Shown piece by piece: positions 1 to 5,036 of a stretch of DNA of 6,412 bases; position 1 is the first letter of the stretch; the number at the start of each line of letters is the position of its first letter. Origin of the DNA: Candidatus Zixiibacteriota bacterium (lineage in GTDB: Bacteria > Zixibacteria > MSB-5A5 > JAABVY01); the NCBI GenBank assembly GCA_014730285.1, contig WJIM01000047.1, forward strand, positions 1 through 6,412, written 5' to 3'. The translations under genes were made by a program, and so were the position numbers. The notes under the pieces were generated by a model that was given only the letters and a program-made list of their open reading frames with translations, had not been told where the DNA came from and did no database searches.

Positions 1-43
1 ATTTCTGGTGTTTTTCCCCCATATAAATACATAGTTTGCCCGA

Positions 44-72
44 TTGTAGGAATTTATCTTCATGCGTATAAT
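44..72 (+). promoter_or_regulatory. candidate distal gdhA promoter (P1)
   Basis: A perfect -10 hexamer TATAAT lies at 67-72. A weak -35 (TTGTAG, 3 of 6 matches) lies at 44-49, with a 17-bp spacer. Transcription would start near 79-80, giving a leader of about 85 nt before gdhA. The -10 and spacing are strong and the -35 is poor, so the promoter may need an activator or may be a chance match in an AT-rich leader. Confidence 0.4.
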
Positions 73-103
73 ATGAATGAAAAAAGTCCAAGGGAGTAAA
101 GCA

Positions 104-134
104 TTTACGCATAAGATGGCAAGGATAATATAAT
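104..134 (+). promoter_or_regulatory. candidate proximal gdhA promoter (P2)
   Basis: A second perfect TATAAT is at 129-134. The best -35 is TTTACG (4 of 6 matches) at 104-109, with a long 19-bp spacer. The start would be near 141, leaving a short leader of about 24 nt that still contains the gdhA ribosome binding site. Together with the distal candidate it suggests tandem promoters, but neither has a consensus -35. Confidence 0.35.
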
Positions 135-153
135 ACTTTTCAACTATTGATTT

Positions 154-158
154 AGGAG
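154..158 (+). promoter_or_regulatory. gdhA ribosome binding site
   Basis: AGGAG lies 6 nt before the ATG at 165. It fixes the start and shows that this organism uses Shine-Dalgarno initiation for at least this gene. Confidence 0.8.
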
Positions 159-164
159 TTTCAA

Positions 165-1523
165 ATGGCTTATGTTGAAGATCTTTTAATGGAAGTTAAG
201 GCCAAAAATGTGGCCGAGCCGGAATTTATTCAGGCGGTGCATGAGGTGGCCGAATCGCTGGCATTAGTGCTGGATAAGTATCCGGAATACAAGCAGGCCA
301 GGGTGCTTGAGCGTATTATCGAGCCCGAGCGTGTGATTATGTTCCGGGTGCCGTGGATGGATGATCAGGGCGATGTGCAGGTCAACCGCGGATTCCGTAT
401 CGAAATGAACAGCGCAATCGGACCGTACAAGGGCGGACTGCGTTTTCACCCCTCGGTAAATCTCGGTATCCTGAAGTTTCTGGCCTTTGAGCAGGTCTTC
501 AAAAACAGCCTGACCACCCTGCCTATGGGCGGCGGTAAAGGCGGTTCCGATTTCGATCCCAAGGGCAAAAGCGATAACGAAGTTATGCGTTTCTGCCAGA
601 GTTTCATGAGCGAACTGAGCCGTCATATCGGCCCCAATACCGATGTGCCCGCCGGCGATATCGGTGTGGGCGGACGTGAGATCGGATTTCTCTTTGGCCA
701 GTACCGCAAGCTCAGAAATGAATTCACCGGCGTCCTGACCGGTAAGGGCGTCAACTGGGGCGGCTCCTTGATTCGCCCCGAGGCCACCGGCTACGGCGCG
801 GTCTATTTTGCCGCCGAGATGCTTGCCACACGCGGCGAAACTCTCGATGGCAAGACCTGTCTGGTTTCCGGTTCCGGCAATGTCTTCCAATATACCGCCG
901 AGAAGCTGCTTGAGCTGGGCGCCAAGATTATCACGGTTTCCGATTCCGGCGGTTATGTCCACGATCCGGCAGGTATTGACCGCAAGAAACTCGATTATAT
1001 TATGGACCTGAAGAATATCAAGCGCGGCCGTATCAAAGAATATGTCGAGGAATACAAGGATGCTACCTATACACCGGTCGATCCTAACAAAGATCACAAT
1101 CCTCTCTGGGCGCATAAGGCCGACTGCGCCTTCCCGAGTGCAACCCAGAATGAAATCAACGCCAAGGATGCTCAGAATCTTCTGGACGGCGGAGTTTATG
1201 TTATCTCCGAGGGCGCCAATATGCCCACAGTGCCTGAGGGCGTTAAGCTGTTTATCGAAAAAGGTATTCTCTACGGCCCGGGCAAGGCTGCCAATGCCGG
1301 CGGTGTTGCGGTATCCGGACTTGAGATGGCCCAGAACAGCATGCGCTATTCCTGGACGCGTGAAGAGGTCGACAACCGTCTGCGCATGATTATGAAGGGG
1401 ATTCATAAGACCTGCGTGGAGGCGGCAGATCATTTCGGCACGGCCGGAAATTATGTCAACGGCGCCAATATCGGCGGATTCCTCAAAGTTGCAGATGCTA
1501 TGATCGATCAAGGTCTTGTATAG
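165..1523 (+). CDS. gdhA: NADP-specific glutamate dehydrogenase
   Basis: Cytoplasmic enzyme that interconverts 2-oxoglutarate plus ammonium plus NADPH and L-glutamate; it is usually biosynthetic (ammonium assimilation) and a homohexamer. The 452 residues match the usual length of the small bacterial hexameric class. The N-terminal substrate domain carries PYKGG (Lys89), FKN (Lys113), PMGGGKGG with the catalytic lysine Lys125, and PAGDIGVGG with Asp165; these numbers coincide with those of the Clostridium symbiosum enzyme. The Rossmann domain starts near 200 with GSGNV at 236-240. The strand-2 end reads SDSGG (about 259-263), like E. coli GdhA, and points to NADP(H) rather than NAD(H). The conserved GKAANAGGVAVSGLEMAQN stretch follows. 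An ATG start is preceded by AGGAG at 154-158 with 6-nt spacing. The gene has its own promoter region and terminator, so it is probably monocistronic. Cofactor preference is inferred from motif similarity. Confidence 0.97.
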   Translation: MAYVEDLLMEVKAKNVAEPEFIQAVHEVAESLALVLDKYPEYKQARVLERIIEPERVIMFRVPWMDDQGDVQVNRGFRIEMNSAIGPYKGGLRFHPSVNLGILKFLAFEQVFKNSLTTLPMGGGKGGSDFDPKGKSDNEVMRFCQSFMSELSRHIGPNTDVPAGDIGVGGREIGFLFGQYRKLRNEFTGVLTGKGVNWGGSLIRPEATGYGAVYFAAEMLATRGETLDGKTCLVSGSGNVFQYTAEKLLELGAKIITVSDSGGYVHDPAGIDRKKLDYIMDLKNIKRGRIKEYVEEYKDATYTPVDPNKDHNPLWAHKADCAFPSATQNEINAKDAQNLLDGGVYVISEGANMPTVPEGVKLFIEKGILYGPGKAANAGGVAVSGLEMAQNSMRYSWTREEVDNRLRMIMKGIHKTCVEAADHFGTAGNYVNGANIGGFLKVADAMIDQGLV

Positions 1524-1552
1524 ACTCTACCGATATATGTCTAATTCCAGTA

Positions 1553-1590
1553 AAATCGGAGTGGAAAAAATCCGCTCCGATTTGTATTAT
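1553..1590 (+). terminator. hairpin terminator after gdhA
   Basis: A 13-bp stem pairs 1553-1565 with 1571-1583, with one G-U pair (1562/1574) and a five-A loop at 1566-1570. The right arm ends in TTT and is followed by a T-rich but interrupted tail (GTATTATGTATTG). It sits 30 nt after the gdhA stop, as expected for an intrinsic terminator. The stem is strong and the U-tract is not ideal. It separates gdhA from the next gene. Confidence 0.75.
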
Positions 1591-1593
1591 GTA

Positions 1594-1622
1594 TTGTATA
1601 GCAAATAAATAAGCATTATATG
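1594..1622 (+). promoter_or_regulatory. candidate promoter of the receiver/ATP-grasp gene
   Basis: TTGTAT at 1594-1599 and TATATG at 1617-1622 are separated by 17 bp, directly after the gdhA terminator. Each box is an imperfect match, but the position is right for a new transcription unit. The leader would be about 43 nt. Confidence 0.3.
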
Positions 1623-1671
1623 TCGAACTATTTAATGTGGGAACCGTTCTGAAATAGCCCCGGTAAAAAGC

Positions 1672-4647
1672 ATGATGCAGGATTTTGGTAAAATATTGAA
1701 GCAGGAGGGCGCATTAAACCGCTTTCAGATCTTTCAGAATCTGATGCGCTATCGTGTGCGCGATGTGCTTCTGGTATCGTCACTTTATGATTCCTTTATT
1801 CTGGAGGAGGACGGTCATCTGTACGAGATGATTCTCTCCGGCTATCATGAATTCAACCTCAGCCAGGCGCCTCGTCTCACACGTGCTTCCAACGGCCGAG
1901 AGGCTATCAGGCTGATTGAGGAAAGCGGTCATTTCGACCTGATCGTAACCACACTCAATCTGGGAGATATGCAGGCTTTGGAGCTGGCAAAAGAAATCAG
2001 GGAAAGGCACCCCAGCCTGCCCATGGTTCTGCTTACATACGAGAACCGCGAATTAAATGAGCTGATCAAAAACTACGATGTCTCCGATTTTGACAAGGTA
2101 TTTATCTGGCAGGGCGACCATCGTATTTTGCTTTCGATCATAAAGTATGTGGAAGATAAGATGAATGTGGATGAGGACACGAAATCTGTCGGAGTACAGT
2201 CGATTATAGTCATCGAAGACAATGTCAATTTCTATTCTTCATTTCTACCTATAATCTACTCCGAGCTCTTCAAGCATTCACAAAGTCTTATATCCGAAGG
2301 AATTAATGTTGCGGATAAGCTGATGCGCATGCGTGCCCGGCCCAAAATTCTATTGTGCAGTACATACGAGGAGGCCGAGGATTACTATGAAAAATATGAG
2401 GAATATATCCTTGGAGTGATATCCGATATAGAATTTCCCCGCAAGGGAATGAATGATAAAGAGGCCGGTATTCGCTTCGCCCGCAAGGTCAGGGAGTCTT
2501 ATTTCGATATACCGGTATTATTGCAAACAGATTCGTCCGAGTATGAGGATGTTGCCCGTGATTTAGGAGCCTCGGTACTACTCAAAGCTTCGCCCACCTT
2601 GTTGCGCGATCTTCAGCGGTTTATGGTTGAGAGTCTGAGTTTTGGTGACTTTATCTTCCGCATGCCTGACGGTGGTGAGGTTGCACGCGCCTCGGATATC
2701 CGTTCTCTGGAGAAGGTTTTGGCCCTTGTGCCGGAGGAATCTCTTAGATTTCATGCGGAAAAGAATCACTTTTCCAACTGGCTCAAAACGCGAACTGAAT
2801 TTTGGCTGGCTCATAAGCTCAGGCCGCGCAGGGTTTCCGATTTCGAGAGCCTCGAGAGCGTCAGGCAGCATCTGATAAACTCCCTGCGGGAATTTCGCAA
2901 ACAGCGGCATCTTGGCACAATTTCCGATTTTGATCCTGATACATTCTACAGCAGTTCGGATTTTGCCCGCATTGGACTCGGATCTCTGGGGGGCAAGGCA
3001 AGAGGGTTGGCATTTGCGAATCTGATCATAAAGAACTTCAAACTGGCGCACTTTTTCGATGATATAACGATTTCAGTACCACCTTCGCTGGTTTTGGCCA
3101 CGGATATCTTCGACCGCTTTTTGGAATTGAATGATTTGAAAGATTTTGCAATAAGGTGCAAGGATGACGAGGAGCTCAGAAGCGTATTTCTGGCCGCGGA
3201 TTTTCCCGCTGAGGTAGTGAACAGCTTGAAGTCGTTTCTGAATCTGATTACCGATCCGTTGGCGGTGAGATCGTCATCCCTTCTGGAGGATTCCCGCTAT
3301 CTGCCTTTTGCGGGCATATATTCGACCTACATGCTGCCGAACAATAATATCGATGATGAGATCAGACTGAAGAATCTCATTGATGCGATCAAGCTGGTAT
3401 ATGCCTCGACCTACGGCGAACTGGCAAAAGGGTATATCCGAGCCACACCGTATCGGTTGGAAGAGGAGAAGATGGGAGTGCTGATCCAGAAGCTGGCGGG
3501 CGCCAAATACGGAGATCGCTTCTATCCCAATATCTCGGGCGTTGTAAGGTCGCACAATTTTTATCCCACTGCGCCTATGAAGGCTGATGATGGTATTGCC
3601 GCAGTCGGCCTGGGACTGGGCCGGATAGTGATTGAGGGTGAGTCGACAATTCGTTTTTGTCCCAAGTACCCCCGCCATGTAATTCAGTTTTCCGATGTCA
3701 ATGATACTCTGGATTATTCCCAGAAGGATTTTTACGCCCTCAATCTGAACGACAGCGTGACTGATCCGGAGGATTATGAGGAACTGAAGCTCATCAAATA
3801 TGATCTTGAGACGGCCGAGAAGGACGGCACATTAGCCTATGTCGGATCAACATATTCTGTGGAGAATAATGTCATCACCGACGGGCTTTCTCGAAGCGGC
3901 CCGCGGGTAATAACCTTTGCTCCGATTTTGAAGAACAGGCTCTTTCCATTACCGGAGATTCTGAATATGATTATGGAGATGGGGAGCTGGGGTATGAATT
4001 CGCCGGTGGAGATTGAATTCGCCGTGAACTTGAATACGCCGAAGGGAAGACCAAAAGAATTCGCCTTTCTGCAGATTCGGCCGCTGGTGAAGAGCCATGA
4101 GGCGGATGAGCTTAATATCGATGATGTTGCCGAGGATAAACTTATCTGCCAGTCGCCACAGGTTCTGGGCAACGGCCTGATTGACGATATATATGATATC
4201 GTGGTTGTCGACAGAAACAGGTTTGACAGGTCGAAATCTGTGGAAGTGGCTGAGGAAGTTACGAAGTATAATTCCGAGCTATTCTCGGAGGGTATTCCTT
4301 ATCTTCTGATCGGCGTAGGACGCTGGGGCTCGGCTGATTCATGGCTTGGCATTCCGGTAACCTGGGATCAGATCTCCGGTGCGCGTGTGATAGTGGAAAC
4401 CGGATTCAAGGGCTTCAAGGTCGTTCCCTCACAGGGCTCACATTTCTTTCAGAATATAACCTCTTTCATGGTTGGCTATTTTACGGTAAACTCCTATTTC
4501 AAGGGAGGATTCGTTGACTGGGAATGGCTGAATCAACAAAAAGCCGTCAGCAAGATGAAATTTACACGCCACCTGCGCTTCAAAAGGCCGGTTACGATAA
4601 AGATGAATGGCCACAACCATCGCGGCATAATTATTAAGCCGGAATAG
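1672..4647 (+). CDS. tandem receiver-like domains fused to a PPDK/PEP-synthase-type ATP-binding domain
   Basis: 991 residues, with no signal peptide or membrane segment. Residues about 31-160 form a receiver-like domain without acceptor (VTTLN, Thr94, in place of Asp). Residues about 177-320 form a second receiver that looks intact: Glu182/Asp183, Asp252 in SDIEFP, Thr286, Lys305. A helical linker (about 340-430) leads to a PPDK/PEP-synthase N-terminal ATP-binding domain (about 433-805): LGGKARGL with Lys442, AVRSS with Arg533, an SGVV segment at 622-625, and IEF...LQIRP with Glu782, Gln801 and Arg803, the positions that bind ATP in PPDK. The phosphohistidine swivel domain and PEP/pyruvate barrel are absent, so this is not PEP synthase or PPDK despite likely database labels. 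Residues about 830-991 are unassigned but contain GVGRWGSADSWLGIP and SQGSHFFQN. Start: ATG at 1672 or 1675; no good Shine-Dalgarno is visible. The reaction is unknown; a phosphorylation-controlled ATP-dependent enzyme or regulator is inferred. Confidence 0.85.
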   Translation: MMQDFGKILKQEGALNRFQIFQNLMRYRVRDVLLVSSLYDSFILEEDGHLYEMILSGYHEFNLSQAPRLTRASNGREAIRLIEESGHFDLIVTTLNLGDMQALELAKEIRERHPSLPMVLLTYENRELNELIKNYDVSDFDKVFIWQGDHRILLSIIKYVEDKMNVDEDTKSVGVQSIIVIEDNVNFYSSFLPIIYSELFKHSQSLISEGINVADKLMRMRARPKILLCSTYEEAEDYYEKYEEYILGVISDIEFPRKGMNDKEAGIRFARKVRESYFDIPVLLQTDSSEYEDVARDLGASVLLKASPTLLRDLQRFMVESLSFGDFIFRMPDGGEVARASDIRSLEKVLALVPEESLRFHAEKNHFSNWLKTRTEFWLAHKLRPRRVSDFESLESVRQHLINSLREFRKQRHLGTISDFDPDTFYSSSDFARIGLGSLGGKARGLAFANLIIKNFKLAHFFDDITISVPPSLVLATDIFDRFLELNDLKDFAIRCKDDEELRSVFLAADFPAEVVNSLKSFLNLITDPLAVRSSSLLEDSRYLPFAGIYSTYMLPNNNIDDEIRLKNLIDAIKLVYASTYGELAKGYIRATPYRLEEEKMGVLIQKLAGAKYGDRFYPNISGVVRSHNFYPTAPMKADDGIAAVGLGLGRIVIEGESTIRFCPKYPRHVIQFSDVNDTLDYSQKDFYALNLNDSVTDPEDYEELKLIKYDLETAEKDGTLAYVGSTYSVENNVITDGLSRSGPRVITFAPILKNRLFPLPEILNMIMEMGSWGMNSPVEIEFAVNLNTPKGRPKEFAFLQIRPLVKSHEADELNIDDVAEDKLICQSPQVLGNGLIDDIYDIVVVDRNRFDRSKSVEVAEEVTKYNSELFSEGIPYLLIGVGRWGSADSWLGIPVTWDQISGARVIVETGFKGFKVVPSQGSHFFQNITSFMVGYFTVNSYFKGGFVDWEWLNQQKAVSKMKFTRHLRFKRPVTIKMNGHNHRGIIIKPE

Positions 4648-4683
4648 CGGGTACAGCTTCTTTACTAAATTATAGGATTTAAA

Positions 4684-4712
4684 TTGACTTATTTTTAGTA
4701 TTCCGATATATT
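4684..4712 (+). promoter_or_regulatory. promoter upstream of the 67-codon gene
   Basis: TTGACT (5 of 6 matches) at 4684-4689 and TATATT (5 of 6) at 4707-4712 are separated by exactly 17 bp. This is the best-formed sigma70-type promoter in the window. Transcription would start near 4719, leaving a leader of about 90 nt before the GTG at 4810. The -10 overlaps the left arm of an inverted repeat. Confidence 0.55.
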
Positions 4713-4743
4713 TGAGCACTACGTTAGTGTTTACAATATCGGA
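4702..4743. repeat. nested inverted repeat around the small-gene promoter start
   Basis: The outer arms TCCGATAT (4702-4709) and ATATCGGA (4736-4743) are perfect 8-bp complements. Inside them CACTA (4717-4721) and TAGTG (4725-4729) pair around a 3-nt loop, with nearly the same centre (about 4723). The left outer arm overlaps the -10 box. It could be an operator on DNA, or an RNA stem-loop ending the upstream 991-codon transcript, since TTTGGATTTT follows the right arm. The sequence alone does not decide between these. Confidence 0.55.
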
Positions 4744-4797
4744 TTTGGATTTTGGGGCTAATTCAAGTCTGTTTCTTAAATATAATCCTTCCTGAAA

Positions 4798-4803
4798 AGA
4801 GGG
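4798..4803 (+). promoter_or_regulatory. ribosome binding site deciding a GTG start
   Basis: AGAGGG lies 6 nt before the GTG at 4810. It supports this non-ATG start, and no other start lies nearby in frame. Confidence 0.65.
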
Positions 4804-4809
4804 TCATCT

Positions 4810-5013
4810 GTGGGTGAAGACAAGTCATATTCGAATCTCGAGAAATTGTACAAACAGCTTTATGTTTTGACCGAGCAGTTGGAGGAGTATGCGCTCAGGG
4901 GACAAGCCGGGCAGGACGATCTTAAGAAACTGCATTACAAGGTCTACAATCTTAAGGATGAGACGCTTCGCAACTGGTTAGATATCAAAAAGAAGCTCGA
5001 TAGTGTCGGTTAA
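4810..5013 (+). CDS. small helical-hairpin protein of unknown function
   Basis: 67 codons with a GTG start and a good Shine-Dalgarno, ending in TAA. I do not recognise the family. The protein is highly charged and soluble-looking, with no Cys, signal peptide or membrane segment. Residues about 6-30 (SYSNLEKLYKQLYVLTEQLE onward) and 36-64 (DDLKKLHYKVYNLKDETLRN onward) both show leucines and aromatics at heptad-like spacing. They are separated by a Gly/Gln-rich turn (RGQAGQ, about 30-35), which suggests an antiparallel two-helix coiled-coil hairpin. It lies 162 bp after the receiver/ATP-grasp gene on the same strand, with its own candidate promoter, and its stop is 23 bp from the convergent pntB stop. 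Coding status rests on the promoter, the RBS and the regular amphipathic pattern. A small adaptor or regulator is a guess. Confidence 0.75.
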   Translation: MGEDKSYSNLEKLYKQLYVLTEQLEEYALRGQAGQDDLKKLHYKVYNLKDETLRNWLDIKKKLDSVG

Positions 5014-5014
5014 C

Positions 5015-5027
5015 GGATTTATAATCC
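5015..5027. terminator. weak hairpin between convergent genes
   Basis: GGATT (5015-5019) and AATCC (5023-5027) pair around a 3-nt loop in the 23-bp gap between the stops of the 67-codon gene and pntB. With only five pairs and no clear U-tract on either strand, a bidirectional terminator is possible but poorly supported. Confidence 0.2.
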
Positions 5028-5036
5028 TTCGCGGCT

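Noticed and set aside
77..133. An 18-codon ORF in the gdhA leader (cationic peptide starting MKKVQ), a possible leader peptide.
   Set aside because: No Shine-Dalgarno, its start coincides with the predicted transcription start of the distal promoter, and there is no run of regulatory codons or attenuator hairpin.
264..1511. Long open frame of 415 codons antisense to gdhA.
   Set aside because: It mirrors gdhA almost end to end. The conserved glutamate dehydrogenase motifs are on the plus strand, and the antisense translation shows no recognisable domain. Such frames are a known by-product of codon bias in glutamate dehydrogenase genes.
1672..4647. Annotation of the large gene as PEP synthase (ppsA) or PPDK.
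   Set aside because: Only the ATP-binding N-terminal domain of those enzymes is present; the phosphohistidine and PEP/pyruvate domains are missing.
1530..4711. Shared 9-mer CCGATATAT after gdhA (1530-1538) and after the 991-codon gene (4703-4711), a possible common regulatory site.
   Set aside because: Short and AT-rich, with different surroundings, and a similar CCGATATA also occurs inside the large gene near 2423. It is likely chance.
4781..4786. Perfect TATAAT just before the small gene.
   Set aside because: No acceptable -35 at 15-19 bp, and a start from it would leave only about 17 nt before the GTG. The promoter at 4684-4712 is much better formed.
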